Assembly (NCBI GenBank): GCA_963796195.1
Contig: CAWCKS010000002.1
Span: 124,001-188,000, forward strand
DNA from: CAWCKS01 sp963796195
Lineage (GTDB): Bacteria > Pseudomonadota > Alphaproteobacteria > Rhizobiales > Xanthobacteraceae
Length of the DNA stretch: 64,000 bases
Direction: 5' to 3'
Positions 46,437-59,224 of the stretch are shown here, in pieces; position 1 is the stretch's first letter; each line of letters starts with the position of its first letter. Below the pieces are notes generated by a model. It was not told where the DNA came from. It made no database searches and saw only the letters and a list, made by a program, of their open reading frames with translations. Position numbers and translations under genes: made by a program.

Positions 46437-47396
46437 ATGCCGACGATGCGCACCTATCTCGACTTCGAAAAGCCGATCGCCGAGCTCGAGGCGAAGATCG
46501 ACGAATTGAAGGCGCTCGCGGCGTCCGGCAGCGACATCGGCGACGAGGTCGCGCGGCTCGAGGAAAAGGCGGCGCAGGCGCTGGTCGAGACCTACGACAA
46601 CCTGACGCCGTGGCAGAAGGTGCAGGTGGCGCGTCATCCGCAGCGGCCGCACTGCCTCGACTACGTCAAGACGCTGATCACCGAATTCACTCCGCTCGCC
46701 GGCGACCGCAAGTTCGGCGAGGACGAAGCGATGATCGCCGGCTTCGGCCGTTTCAAGGGCGAGAGCATTTGCGTGCTCGGCCAGGAGAAGGGCGCGACGA
46801 CGGATGCGCGCATCAAACACAATTTCGGCATGGCGATGCCGGAGGGCTATCGCAAGGCGGCGCGGCTGATGGAGATGGCCGACCGCTTCAACATTCCCGT
46901 GCTGTCGCTCGCCGATTCCGCCGGCGCGTTTCCCGGCAAGGGCGCCGAGGAACGCGGCACCGCGGAAGCGATCGCGCGCTCAACCGACATCTCGCTGCAG
47001 CTCGGCGTGCCCAATGTCGCAATCATCACCGGCGAAGGCATGTCGGGCGGCGCAATCGCGATCACCACCGCCAATCGGGTGTTGATGTTCGAGCATGCGA
47101 TCTACAGCGTAATCTCGCCTGAAGCCGCCTCCTCGATCCTGTGGCGCGACAATTCGAAGGCACAGGAGGCGGCGAACACCATGAAGATCACGGCGCAGGA
47201 CATGCTGCGCTTCGGTGTGATCGACCGCATCATCAAGGAGCCGGCCGGCGGCGCCCACCGCGATCCGGCTGCGATGATCGCGGCAACCGGCGAGGCGATC
47301 GACGTAGCCTTTGGCGAGATGCGCAATCTCGACCGCGACACGATCCGCAATCTGCGCCGGCAGAAATTCCTCGAGATGGGGCGCAAGCTCGGCTGA
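46437..47396 (+). CDS. accA: acetyl-CoA carboxylase carboxyltransferase subunit alpha
   Basis: 319 residues. PMRTYLDFEKPIAELEAKI at the start, then ARHPQRPHCLDYV, the catalytic region GQEKGATTDARIKHNFGM, and GEGMSGGAIAITTANRVLM, followed by YSVISPEAASSILWRD. Forms the alpha part of the carboxyltransferase with AccD, the first step of fatty-acid synthesis. It is distinct from the fused acyl-CoA carboxyltransferase at 15973. Confidence 0.97.
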   Translation: MPTMRTYLDFEKPIAELEAKIDELKALAASGSDIGDEVARLEEKAAQALVETYDNLTPWQKVQVARHPQRPHCLDYVKTLITEFTPLAGDRKFGEDEAMIAGFGRFKGESICVLGQEKGATTDARIKHNFGMAMPEGYRKAARLMEMADRFNIPVLSLADSAGAFPGKGAEERGTAEAIARSTDISLQLGVPNVAIITGEGMSGGAIAITTANRVLMFEHAIYSVISPEAASSILWRDNSKAQEAANTMKITAQDMLRFGVIDRIIKEPAGGAHRDPAAMIAATGEAIDVAFGEMRNLDRDTIRNLRRQKFLEMGRKLG

Positions 47397-47668
47397 ACGG
47401 CGCATCTCACCGCAGCGGTGCCAATATTCGCGCACGCAATAGACGTCAGCCGTCCCGGTCCAATCGTGGCTTTTTCTGGACAACAGGGCGCCGATTACTG
47501 GCCGAAAAGACACCAAATTTACCGAATATTCACCGTTCAGCGGCACCCCTTTTCGAGACCGGCAAATCGACTTGCGGGGTCGGGCGCTTAAGGATAACGA
47601 TTGCTCAACGGCTTTTGGGCAATGCATTGGTTCTATGGGGATTTGCCCACCGGTCGGGGAGCCTTGCT

Positions 47669-49105
47669 TTGCAATTTCGCACGCATGTTCGCGCGCTGAT
47701 GACATCGGCTGCTCTTGCGGCCAGCGTGCTGTTGGCCGGCTGCAATAGCGAAGAAATCGGCACGCTCGCGACCAACGCCAAAGCCAACAAGCCGATCCCC
47801 GACAAGCTGCTCACCGAGATGGCCGACAAGGACATGGATCCGCAGTCGCCGATGCTCGTCCGCCTGTTCAAGGAAGAGGCCGAGTTCGAGGTGTGGAAGC
47901 AGAATCGCTCCGGCCGCTTCGAACTCTTGAAAGTCTATCCGATCTGCCGCTGGTCCGGCGATCTCGGTCCGAAGGTCAAGGAAGGCGATCGCCAGGCGCC
48001 CGAGGGTTTTTACACCATCAGCCCGGCGCAGATGAATCCGCAGTCGGCCTACTACCTGTCGTTCAACACCGGCTTCCCGAACACCTATGACCGCGCGCTC
48101 GGCCGCACCGGCTCCGAGCTGATGGTGCACGGCGATTGCTCGTCGCGCGGCTGCTACGCGATGACCGACGAGCAGATTTCCGAAATCTACTCGCTCGGCC
48201 GCGAGTCCTTCTTCGGCGGCCAGCGCGCCTTCCAGTTCCAGGCCTATCCGTTCCGGATGACGGCGAAGAACATGGCACGGCATCGCAATAATCCGAACAT
48301 GCCGTTCTGGAAGATGCTGAAGGAAGGCAGCGACCATTTCGAGGTGACGCATCTCGAACCGAAGGTCGATGTCTGCGAAAAACATTACGTGTTCGATGCC
48401 GCGCAGGACCCGAACTCGAACAAGGCGCCGAACTTCAATCCGGTCGGCAAGTGCCCGGTATTCCAGGTGCCTGATGACATCGCGCAAGCGGTGCAGGACA
48501 AGGAGACGCGCGACAATGCCGAATTCGGCGAGCTGGTTGCGCGCAACGAGCCGACCGCGCCGATGCGCCGCGGCATTGACGGCGGCATGAACGCGGTGTT
48601 TGCAGCGAAGCTGCCCGACGGGCAGACCGGCCTCTCCGAGAGCAACACGTCGAACCTCGCTGTGGCCTCGTATTCGACGACGCCGGCGACACTGCCGCCG
48701 ACGGTCAATCCGCCGCACGCGCCGGAGCCCGTTGTTGCTGTCGCGCCTCCGCTTCCCGCGCCGACGCCTGCCCCTGCGACGCGAGTGGCGTCCGCCGACA
48801 GTTCGGCGAAATCGGAGGGCTTCTTCGCAAGCCTGGCACGCAGAATTGGTATCGGCGGCTCCGACACCACGGCATCGACGCCGCCACCAAAGCCGCGGCT
48901 GATCGAAGCGAAAAACGTCGCGCCAAAGCCGGTGCCGGCCCCAGCGCCGAAACCCGCGGAAACCAGGCCGGCGACAACCGCACAGGCGAAGCCCGCGCCC
49001 CAAGTTGACCAGCCGACCGCGACGGCGACCAACGGCACCATGGCCGGTGCCCAGCCGATCGTAGCCGGCAATTCGTTCGACAGCCGCTTCTCAGCGCTGA
49101 AGTGA
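47669..49105 (+). CDS. L,D-transpeptidase (YkuD) lipoprotein
   Basis: 478 residues from a TTG at 47669, backed by GGGGAG (47656-47661) 7 bases upstream. This start gives MQFRTHVRAL with positive charges and the lipobox LLAGC (Cys25); the ATG at 47699 would lack charges in the n-region. YkuD domain residues 85-170 with His154 and SRGC (catalytic Cys162). The last 160 residues are a Pro/Ala-rich linker. Forms 3-3 cross-links or lipoprotein links in peptidoglycan. Confidence 0.88.
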   Translation: MQFRTHVRALMTSAALAASVLLAGCNSEEIGTLATNAKANKPIPDKLLTEMADKDMDPQSPMLVRLFKEEAEFEVWKQNRSGRFELLKVYPICRWSGDLGPKVKEGDRQAPEGFYTISPAQMNPQSAYYLSFNTGFPNTYDRALGRTGSELMVHGDCSSRGCYAMTDEQISEIYSLGRESFFGGQRAFQFQAYPFRMTAKNMARHRNNPNMPFWKMLKEGSDHFEVTHLEPKVDVCEKHYVFDAAQDPNSNKAPNFNPVGKCPVFQVPDDIAQAVQDKETRDNAEFGELVARNEPTAPMRRGIDGGMNAVFAAKLPDGQTGLSESNTSNLAVASYSTTPATLPPTVNPPHAPEPVVAVAPPLPAPTPAPATRVASADSSAKSEGFFASLARRIGIGGSDTTASTPPPKPRLIEAKNVAPKPVPAPAPKPAETRPATTAQAKPAPQVDQPTATATNGTMAGAQPIVAGNSFDSRFSALK

Positions 49106-49124
49106 GCGTGTCAGCGCTGCCTGG

Positions 49125-49778
49125 TTATGCCGGCTCGGCTTCCCGCTTCGCCCACATCGCCTTGAACGCCGGACGCGCCTGGCACGCGGCGAGCCACGCC
49201 TTTACTCGCGGTGCTCCCTCGAACAATTCGGGAGCGGCCTGCGCATAGCGCGCGACCTCGGCGACGTTGATGTCGGCGACGGTAAAGCGCTTGCCGACCA
49301 GATAGCCGTCCGCCAGCGCGGCATCGAGCACCGCAAACGGCGCGCGCAACTCGACAACGGTCGCATCGGCAAGCTTCGCGTCGCGCTCGGCGGCGGGTTT
49401 CGCCACGCGGTTCTGCATCACGGTGAGCGCGCGGCTCTCGACCTCGGTCGCGGCCCACAGCGACCACATCGCCATCAAACCTTCTTCCTTGACGTCGGCC
49501 GGCGCCAGCGGGCCACCGTGCTTGCGGGCGAGATAGAGATTGATCGCGAGCGACTTGTGCAGCACGAGGCCATCATCATCGATCGAAGGGATATGGCCGT
49601 TCGGGTTGACCTTGAGGAACTCCGGCGAGCGCGTATGCAGCGGCGCGCCGGGCGCCGATGGATTGCTCAGGCGATAGACCTGGATCACCGGGACATGGCG
49701 AAAGGCCAGGCCGAGTTCGTTGGCGAGCCAGATGTTGCGCGAGGCGCGCGAGCGGTAGACCCCGTAGATCGTCAGCAT
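49125..49778 (-). CDS. glutathione S-transferase family protein
   Basis: 217 residues. YGVYRSRASRNIWLANELGL is the N-terminal thioredoxin-fold, NPNGHIPSIDDDGLVLHKSLAI holds the cis-Pro and glutathione contacts (Ser), and the C-terminal helical domain follows with VGKRFTVADINVAEV. The active residue in helix 1 may be Ser or Tyr. Detoxification or stress. Convergent with the transpeptidase gene, 19 bases apart. Confidence 0.93.
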   Translation of the reverse strand: MLTIYGVYRSRASRNIWLANELGLAFRHVPVIQVYRLSNPSAPGAPLHTRSPEFLKVNPNGHIPSIDDDGLVLHKSLAINLYLARKHGGPLAPADVKEEGLMAMWSLWAATEVESRALTVMQNRVAKPAAERDAKLADATVVELRAPFAVLDAALADGYLVGKRFTVADINVAEVARYAQAAPELFEGAPRVKAWLAACQARPAFKAMWAKREAEPA

Positions 49779-49890
49779 TTTTCTTGCTCCCTGAGCTAAC
49801 TAGCGCCGGATCACTGCATGATCCGACGTACGCCGTAAATGGCGGATTTCCCTTGTTAGCGGACGGGCGCTCGCAGAGGCGAGGCGGCGC

Positions 49891-52746
<2,856 letters not shown>

Positions 52747-52981
52747 ACCGTCTTGGTCCTTAACCTGAAGCTTCGTTCCCGGAGGGGGCGGCGCCTGGCC
52801 AAACAGTGCGCAAAACATCCGCAAAAAAGCGGTTCCGCGTGGCGAGAGATATTGGCCGGCCATAGGGTTGTCAACGGCACCGGCATTGCCGTTAATTCAT
52901 GATTTCGCCCGACTTTGCGCATTGCTAAGCGCATCCGGTTGCGCGAGTGTGCCGCCGAATTCACCAGACAAAGGATTGGTC

Positions 52982-53908
52982 ATGACGAAATACTTGCGGC
53001 TTCCCAAGCCAGCATCACGGAACGGCCTTGTGCTGGCGGCCGCGGCAAGCCTGATGTTGACCGGCCTGACCTGGACCGCCCCGTCGTTCGCCGCCGATCC
53101 GGACCCCGTGCTGGCGCGGGTCAATGGCAATGAAATTCATGAGAGCGACCTGAAGCTTGCCGAAGACGAGTTGGGGCCGAGCCTGCCAGCGCAAATGGAC
53201 CCGGCCACCAAGCGCGAGAACATCCTAAACTACCTGATCGACATGAAGGTCGTGGCCAAGGCCGCCGACGACCGCAAGCTCGGCGACAGCGACGACTTCA
53301 AGCGCCACCTCGAATTCGCCCGCCAGCGGCTCCTGATGGACACGCTGTTGAACGTCGACGGCAAGGCCGCGCTGACCGACGAGGCCGAGCACAAGGTTTA
53401 TGACGACGCGGTGAAGCAGATCGCCGCCGAGCCGGAGGTGCATGCCCGTCACATCCTGGTCGAGACCGAAGATGAGGCAAAGCAGGTGGTCGAGGAGTTG
53501 AAGAAGGGTGCCGACTTCGCCGAACTCGCCAAGAAGAAATCCAAGGACCCCGGCGCCTCCGATGGCGGCGACCTCGGCTTCTTCACCAAGGACCAGATGG
53601 TTCCAGAGTTTTCCGCTGCCGCGTTCAGCCTCGAGCCCGGCAAGATCTCCGACCCGGTGAAGTCGCAGTTTGGCTGGCACGTCATCAAGGTCGAGGAGAA
53701 GCGCAACCGCAAGCCGCCGGATTTCGAGCAGGTCAAGCCGCAGATCGAGAGCTACCTGACGCGCAAGGCGCAAGGCGCTGCGGTCGAGAAGCTTCGCGCC
53801 GACGCAAAGATCGAACGGCTGGATCAGCCGCCGGCGGCGGCCAAGCCGGATGCAGCTCCGGCTGCTGCGGCTCCCGCAGCCAAGGACATCGGCACGCCAA
53901 AGAAGTAA
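52982..53908 (+). CDS. peptidylprolyl isomerase (parvulin) with signal peptide
   Basis: 308 residues, periplasmic. Signal peptide ending SFAADP. A SurA-like N-terminal chaperone part (VLARVNGNEIHESDL) is followed by a PpiC domain: VHARHILVETEDEAKQV, DPGASDGGDLGFF, and FGWHVIKVEEKR. C-terminal Ala/Pro tail. AAAGGA precedes the start. It folds outer-membrane proteins. A strong terminator follows at 53945. Confidence 0.94.
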   Translation: MTKYLRLPKPASRNGLVLAAAASLMLTGLTWTAPSFAADPDPVLARVNGNEIHESDLKLAEDELGPSLPAQMDPATKRENILNYLIDMKVVAKAADDRKLGDSDDFKRHLEFARQRLLMDTLLNVDGKAALTDEAEHKVYDDAVKQIAAEPEVHARHILVETEDEAKQVVEELKKGADFAELAKKKSKDPGASDGGDLGFFTKDQMVPEFSAAAFSLEPGKISDPVKSQFGWHVIKVEEKRNRKPPDFEQVKPQIESYLTRKAQGAAVEKLRADAKIERLDQPPAAAKPDAAPAAAAPAAKDIGTPKK

Positions 53909-53944
53909 ATCGACTTCCACGCCGGATTTCGCTAAGTTGGCGAC

Positions 53945-53975
53945 ATGCCCGGGCTCGCCGCCCGGGCATTTTATT
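53945..53975 (+). terminator. Rho-independent terminator after the parvulin gene
   Basis: Perfect 10-bp stem atgcccgggc/gcccgggcat (53945-53954 and 53960-53969), 5-base loop, then TTTTATT. It begins 36 bases after the stop codon at 53908 and lies ahead of argJ at 54009, so argJ has its own promoter. Confidence 0.93.
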
Positions 53976-54008
53976 GCCGTCCCTTAAGCCTTGCCGGGAT
54001 CTCAAGCG

Positions 54009-55250
54009 ATGTCATCGACCATCTCGCCGCTCGCCCCAAAAAACCCGCCCGTCATGCCGCCGATCGACGGCATCCGCCTTGCGACAGCGGAGGCCGCCAT
54101 CCGCTACAAGGGCCGGACCGACGTCCTGCTGGCGCTGTTCGACGAGGGCACCACGGCCGCCGGCGTCTTCACCAAGTCGAAATGCCCGAGCGCGCCGGTC
54201 GAGTGGTGCCGTGACAAGCTCAAGAGCGGCACGGCGCGCGCGCTCGTCGTCAATTCCGGCAACGCCAACGCGTTCACCGGCCGCACCGGCCGCCAGTCGA
54301 CCACGATGACGGCAGCATCGGCCGCGAAGGTCGGCGGCTTCAAACCGGGTGATGTCTATCTCGCGTCCACCGGCGTGATTGGCGAGCCGCTTGATGCGAC
54401 GAAGTTCGAAGCTGTCATGGCGACAATGGTGGAACAGGCGAGCCCCGATCGCTGGCTCGACGCCGCGCGCGCGATCATGACGACGGATACGTTTCCCAAG
54501 ATCGCAACCGCAACCGTCAAGCTCGGCAAGACGAACGTCACCATCAACGGCATGGCCAAGGGCGCCGGCATGATCATGCCCGACATGGCGACCATGCTGT
54601 CGTTCGTCTTCACCGACGCGCCGGTCTCGGCCTCCGTGTTGCGCGCACTGCTGAAGGACGGCGTGACCGACACCTTCAACGCGCTGACTATCGACAGCGA
54701 CACTTCGACGTCGGACACATTGCTGGCGTTTGCGACCGGCGCAGCCGCGAAGCGTGGCGCGCCAAAAATCGCGCGCGCATCCGACCCGCGGCTGAAGGCT
54801 TTTGCCAAGGCGTTCTATGGCGTGCTGGCCGACCTATCCGAGCAGGTCGCGCGGGATGGTGAAGGCGCACGCAAGCTGATCGAAGTCATCGTCGAAGGCG
54901 CAACATCAAAGCCGTCGGCGCGCAAAATAGCGATGTCGATTGCCAACTCGCCGCTGGTGAAGACCGCAATCGCCGGCGAGGACGCCAATTGGGGACGCGT
55001 GGTGATGGCCGTCGGCAAGGCCGGCGAGCCTGCCAACCGCGACAAGCTGTCGATCTCCTTCAACGGCATCCGCGTCGCGACCAAGGGCGCGCGCGACCCG
55101 TCCTACGACGAAACCGTTGTGTCGGAGGCGATGAAGAAGCCGGAAATCCAGATCAAGATCGCGCTCGGCCTCGGCAAGGGCCGCGACCGCGTGCTGACCT
55201 GCGACCTGACCAAGGAGTACGTCGCCATCAACGGCGACTATCGATCGTGA
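54009..55250 (+). CDS. argJ: bifunctional glutamate N-acetyltransferase/N-acetylglutamate synthase (ornithine acetyltransferase)
   Basis: 413 residues. Starts MSSTISPLAPK; an ATG at 53991 is less likely. The autocleavage and nucleophile site is GMIMPDMATMLSF with Thr195. NSGNANAFTG and CDLTKEYVAINGDYRS complete it. Recycles acetyl in arginine synthesis. The start of the next gene overlaps its stop: GTGA. Confidence 0.97.
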   Translation: MSSTISPLAPKNPPVMPPIDGIRLATAEAAIRYKGRTDVLLALFDEGTTAAGVFTKSKCPSAPVEWCRDKLKSGTARALVVNSGNANAFTGRTGRQSTTMTAASAAKVGGFKPGDVYLASTGVIGEPLDATKFEAVMATMVEQASPDRWLDAARAIMTTDTFPKIATATVKLGKTNVTINGMAKGAGMIMPDMATMLSFVFTDAPVSASVLRALLKDGVTDTFNALTIDSDTSTSDTLLAFATGAAAKRGAPKIARASDPRLKAFAKAFYGVLADLSEQVARDGEGARKLIEVIVEGATSKPSARKIAMSIANSPLVKTAIAGEDANWGRVVMAVGKAGEPANRDKLSISFNGIRVATKGARDPSYDETVVSEAMKKPEIQIKIALGLGKGRDRVLTCDLTKEYVAINGDYRS

Positions 55251-55756
55251 GGCTCGCGCCATACATCGCGGTGATTGCCGTTGCGGCAGCGCTGTCGGCT
55301 GACAGCAGCCGCGCGGAGGAACCGGACGTTGTCGGTGATCATGTCACGATCACGGTCAAGGCGGGAGAGCGGGTCGTGATCGGCGCCCATGCGCTCTGGA
55401 ACATGGAATGCCAGGCCTCGGAGCTTCCAGCGGTCCAGCTTGAGCGCAGGCCTGCCCGCGGCTTTGTTTGCATCAGCGAGGGACTGATAAAGCCTTCGAC
55501 GTCGCGATCCGGTGTCGGAATGCACTGCGTCGGCAAGCCGGTCGCGGGATTGCGCGTGATCTACGTCGCGCCTGTCGGCGCGGCCGGCCACGAGACGCTG
55601 AGCTATGCCGTCGATTTTGCCCGCACGAGAATCTCGCGCGACATCGAGATCCAGATTGAGCCGTCCGAGCGCTCGGCCGCTAACCGCGCAACCGTTGCTC
55701 CCGCACGACCGCAAAGCGAAGGACCGATCGCTGGATGCTCGGAATCAACATCGTAG
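55247..55756 (+). CDS. exported protein of unknown function
   Basis: 169 residues with a GTG start overlapping the argJ stop by 4 bases, so translationally coupled. Signal peptide LAPYIAVIAVAAALSADSSRAEE, then VVGDHVTITVKAGERVVIG and two Cys pairs in ECQ, FVCIS and MHCVG. No family I recognise. The link with argJ is positional only; the domain may be a small beta protein in the periplasm. Confidence 0.75.
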   Translation: MRLAPYIAVIAVAAALSADSSRAEEPDVVGDHVTITVKAGERVVIGAHALWNMECQASELPAVQLERRPARGFVCISEGLIKPSTSRSGVGMHCVGKPVAGLRVIYVAPVGAAGHETLSYAVDFARTRISRDIEIQIEPSERSAANRATVAPARPQSEGPIAGCSESTS

Positions 55757-55784
55757 TGGTCCTCAAGCTTCGCAGGCGCTGACC

Positions 55785-56186
55785 ATGAAACTCACCCTCG
55801 TCGTCGCCTGTGCGCTGGTCGATGTCGACAATCGCGTGCTGATCGCGCAGCGGCCGGCAAACAAGGCGATGGCGGGCTTATGGGAGTTTCCCGGCGGCAA
55901 GGTCAATGACGGCGAGCGACCGGAAGATGCGCTGATCCGCGAGCTCGCCGAAGAGCTCGGCATCACCGTGCGCGAGGCCTGCCTTGCGCCGCTGACGTTT
56001 GCGAGCCACAGCTATGCTGACTTTCACTTGTTGATGCCGCTCTACATCTGCCGGCGCTGGGAAGGCACGGTGAGCGCGCACGAGCATCAGGCGCTGACCT
56101 GGGTGCGCGCCAACAAGCTCCGCGACTATCCGATGCCACCGGCCGACCTGCCGCTGATCCCCGCGCTGATTGATCTCTTGATTTAA
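55785..56186 (+). CDS. mutT: Nudix hydrolase, 8-oxo-dGTP pyrophosphatase type
   Basis: 133 residues. The Nudix box runs from Gly38 to Ile60 and fits GX5EX7REUXEEXGU exactly (Glu44, Arg52, Glu53, Glu56, Glu57, Gly59). LVDVDNRVLIAQRPANKAMAG is the usual MutT front. Removes oxidised nucleotides. Separated from the exported protein by 28 bases, same strand. Confidence 0.92.
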   Translation: MKLTLVVACALVDVDNRVLIAQRPANKAMAGLWEFPGGKVNDGERPEDALIRELAEELGITVREACLAPLTFASHSYADFHLLMPLYICRRWEGTVSAHEHQALTWVRANKLRDYPMPPADLPLIPALIDLLI

Positions 56187-56215
56187 GCTAGCGACGGCCG
56201 CGATTGCCGGGCCGG

Positions 56216-57134
56216 TTATTCCTCGTCCGCTCCCGGCGTCGGCCTCAGCATGAAATGCCCGAACGCCGAGGCAATGGGCTTGGCCGGGTCGTCCTGCCAG
56301 GACCTGGCCTCGAATGCGACGACGCGACGGCCCTGCTTGACGATCGAGACGTTGGCGTAACTGTCGAGCGCGCGACCGGAGCGCAGGTAATTGATCGTCA
56401 GGCCGATGGGCTTGGGCAGCGTCGCAATGCCGAGCTCGCGCGTCACGCCGACGATCGCGGTGGTCTCGAGGAACGCGCCGGTCACGCCGCCATGGATGGC
56501 GGGGAGGATCGGGTTGCCGATAATTTTCTGTGAGAACGGCATCATCAGCGTGCCGTCCTCGATGATTCGGATACCGAGCCACCGCGCAAACGGGCTGTTC
56601 GCGAATGGCCCCGTTGGATCATCAGGCGCTTCGAGCGCCGGCGGCGCGCGATGTTCATGCAGGCGGTCCACGAACATGTTGGTCGGGTTCGCGCCGAGCA
56701 TGAAGCAGGCTGTCGCGGTGGCGACCGGATTGTCCTCCGATTCCTGGTAGGCCGTCGCACGAACGAAGGCGATCGAGCGGGTGACGCGATAGCAAACTGA
56801 ATGCGCCCTGATGTCGAGTCCCGGTGTCGCGGGCTTCTGATAGTCGATGCGCAAGTCAAGCGTGGCGATCGCGCGAACACCCTCGAGCGCGAGCTGGACG
56901 GCCATCCCGCAGGTCTCATCGAGCATCGCGGTGACGACGCCGCCGTGCAGCACGCCGGTCTGCGTGTCGCCGACAAAGACGGGACGATACAGCAGGGTCG
57001 ACCAGGCTTCGCCGGGCGCGGTGCGGTCGAGCTGAAGCCCGCTGATGTATCCGTAGACCGACCGGTGCTTCCCGACGGCCTTTGCCGGTTTATCAAACAG
57101 CTGCGGAGTTTTTGATTTGCGATCTTTCAGACAT
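56216..57134 (-). CDS. PaaI-type double hotdog thioesterase (frameshifted)
   Basis: About 305 residues with two hotdog domains. Start MSERSQIKTPQLFDKPAK needs one T removed from a run of five at 57109-57113 (on the minus strand, five A for four). Domain 1: TGVLHGGVVTAMLDETCGMA; domain 2: LPAIHGGVTGAFLETTAIVG. Both have the HGG motif followed by an acidic residue. Hydrolyses acyl-CoA thioesters. The downstream neighbour is convergent mutT. Confidence 0.87.
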
Positions 57135-57192
57135 GCGAACCTATTAGACCACTCTCACGACCCGGGCAAAGGATGCCCGATCGTCTACTGAT

Positions 57193-58038
57193 CTAGCGCT
57201 TTGCGTTCTTCACCGCGTCCGCGAGACTGGCCTGCGCCGAGCCGGGACGCAGCGGCTTCTGCTGGCTGTCATGCGGCGCCCACCCCGATAGCCAGAGGAT
57301 GTCGAACGTCGCGCGAACGCGACCATCAGGATCGGAAAAACGCTCGGCGTAAATCTCGGCCGCGCGCAACAGCGTTGTCCGCCGCAACGGAACCCGGCGA
57401 CGCTCGACCAGCGCGTTGGTCGCACCCATGCGCCGCAAATCGCGCATCAGCGCGAAGGCATTATCGTAACGAACGGTCAAACGATCGCTATCGGTCACGG
57501 GGAGCGCAAAGCCCGCACGCTGCAACAGCGCGCCGAGATCGCGCACGTCGATAGCCGGCGCGACGCGCGGCGAGATGCCGCCGTCGCGTTCGCTCTCGGC
57601 GGCGGCAAAGGCCTGCCGAAGCTCGGTCAACGTTTCGCCCCCAATCATCGCAGCGAGGAACAATCCGTCGGGTTTCAACGCGCGGCGCAGCTGCGCGAAC
57701 ACGCCCGGCAAATCGTTTGCAAACTGTAGCGCTAGCGCCGAGACCGCAAGATCGATCGATTGCGGCGAGAGTCGAAGGTCTTCATCATCCGAGGCGAACA
57801 GGTCGACATGATCGACTCTCTCGGCGCGGCCTGCCAGAACATCGTGCAGGCCGGCTAGTGGCGTGCCGACATCAATCGCATGACTAAACGAGCGCAGCAC
57901 CGCGCCAAGGCGCTCAGCAAGATCGCCGCGGACCGCATCCAGCAGAAACGACTCGGCGCCCAACCGCTCGGCGCGCGCGAGACGGCCGCGCAAAGCCGCG
58001 CGGTCGAACAGTTTTGGCGCGCTGGATGGGTTCGTCAT
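57193..58038 (-). CDS. class I SAM-dependent methyltransferase (BioC/NDUFAF5-like)
   Basis: 281 residues, ATG at 58038. KLFDRAALRGRLARAER is the family N-terminus and AIDVGTPLAGLHDVL is the SAM motif, with SPQSIDLAVSALALQFANDLPGVFAQLRRALKPDGLFL downstream. Mitochondrial relatives modify complex I. In this position before comF it is widespread in alphaproteobacteria. Divergent from comF by 49 bases. Confidence 0.85.
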   Translation of the reverse strand: MTNPSSAPKLFDRAALRGRLARAERLGAESFLLDAVRGDLAERLGAVLRSFSHAIDVGTPLAGLHDVLAGRAERVDHVDLFASDDEDLRLSPQSIDLAVSALALQFANDLPGVFAQLRRALKPDGLFLAAMIGGETLTELRQAFAAAESERDGGISPRVAPAIDVRDLGALLQRAGFALPVTDSDRLTVRYDNAFALMRDLRRMGATNALVERRRVPLRRTTLLRAAEIYAERFSDPDGRVRATFDILWLSGWAPHDSQQKPLRPGSAQASLADAVKNAKR

Positions 58039-58087
58039 CACAATTGATCAGCTAGCCTAATCCCGCCTCTCGCGTTAGCCTAAACCT

Positions 58088-58900
58088 ATGACGCTTTCGG
58101 CCGATATCGAGCCCGCCACGAGACCGCCACGGCTGCGCCGTGCCCTGACCGCCTGCCGCGCGGGCCTCTCCGGCGCAGCGCGGCTTGCGCTGGACATCGT
58201 GCTGCCGACGCTGTGCGTCGCCTGCCGCGAGCCGGTCCATGGCGACGGTGTCTGCGCCGCCTGCTGGGCAAACCTGGCATTCATCGCGCCGCCGTACTGC
58301 GAGCGGCTCGGCATCCCCTTCGTCTACGATCCCGGCCCCGGCATCCTCTCGATGGAGGCGATCGCCGACCCACCGGCCTACCAGCGCGCCCGCGCCGCCG
58401 TTCGCTTCGACGAGGTCGCGCGCACGCTGGTCCACGGCCTGAAGTACCACGACCGCACCGACCTCGCGCCGACACTCGGCCGCTGGATGGCCCGGGCCGG
58501 CAAAGAACTGCTCACTGACGCCGACCTGATCATGCCCGTGCCGCTGCACTGGCGGCGCGGCTGGGCGCGCCGCTACAACCAGTCGGGCGCGCTTGCGACC
58601 GTGATCGGCCAAAAGGCTGGTGTCCGCATCGCCGGCAACGTGCTGAAGCGGGTGCGGCCGACCCTGCAGCAGGCCGGCCTGTCGCGGACCGAACGAGCCC
58701 GCAATGTCCAGGGAGCCTTCCAGGTCGCGGCCGAACGCCGCGGCGAGGTCAAAGGACGCCGCATCCTCGTCGTCGACGACGTATTAACCACCGGCGCCAC
58801 GCTGGATGCCTGCGCCCGAGCCCTGCTCCGCGCGGGCGCCACCAATGTCGATGTCCTGGTGTTCGCGCGGGTTGTCGATGGTGCCCGAAACCCCATATAA
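58088..58900 (+). CDS. comF: ComF family protein
   Basis: 270 residues. N-terminal zinc finger CVACREP and CAACWANL with two further Cys, and a phosphoribosyltransferase domain with VVDDVLTTGATLDACARAL. Used in DNA uptake in other bacteria; its role here is unproven. Starts an array with grxC, a nitrilase-type enzyme and DUF1178 on the same strand. Confidence 0.93.
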   Translation: MTLSADIEPATRPPRLRRALTACRAGLSGAARLALDIVLPTLCVACREPVHGDGVCAACWANLAFIAPPYCERLGIPFVYDPGPGILSMEAIADPPAYQRARAAVRFDEVARTLVHGLKYHDRTDLAPTLGRWMARAGKELLTDADLIMPVPLHWRRGWARRYNQSGALATVIGQKAGVRIAGNVLKRVRPTLQQAGLSRTERARNVQGAFQVAAERRGEVKGRRILVVDDVLTTGATLDACARALLRAGATNVDVLVFARVVDGARNPI

Positions 58901-58948
58901 TCGCTGCGATTTGGCGCCAGCCTTGGTACGCGCCGCTAGGACATCACG

Positions 58949-59224
58949 ATGACCGCCCCGGTTGAGATCTACACGACGCAGTATTGCGGCTACTGCCGCA
59001 TGGCAAAGACCCTGCTGACCAAGAAGAAGATCGCGTTCGAAGAGATCGCCGTCGACCACGACCCGACGCTGCGTGCCGAAATGACGGCGCGCGCCGGCGG
59101 ACGCACCACGGTGCCGCAGATCTTCATCGGCAAGACCCATGTCGGCGGCTGCGACGACCTCTACGCGCTCGAGCATGCCGGCGGGCTCGACAAGCTTCTG
59201 ACCAGCGAGGCGACATCGTCATGA
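58949..59224 (+). CDS. grxC: glutaredoxin 3
   Basis: 91 residues. Active site CGYC at 13-16, TVPQIFIG with the cis-Pro, and GGCDDLYALE. Reduces disulfides using glutathione. Its stop overlaps the start of the next gene by 4 bases (ATGA). Confidence 0.97.
   Translation: MTAPVEIYTTQYCGYCRMAKTLLTKKKIAFEEIAVDHDPTLRAEMTARAGGRTTVPQIFIGKTHVGGCDDLYALEHAGGLDKLLTSEATSS

Noticed and set aside
49807..49825. Hairpin cggatca/tgatccg as the secA terminator
   Set aside because: It is 66 bases past the stop and has no U-tract in the minus direction.
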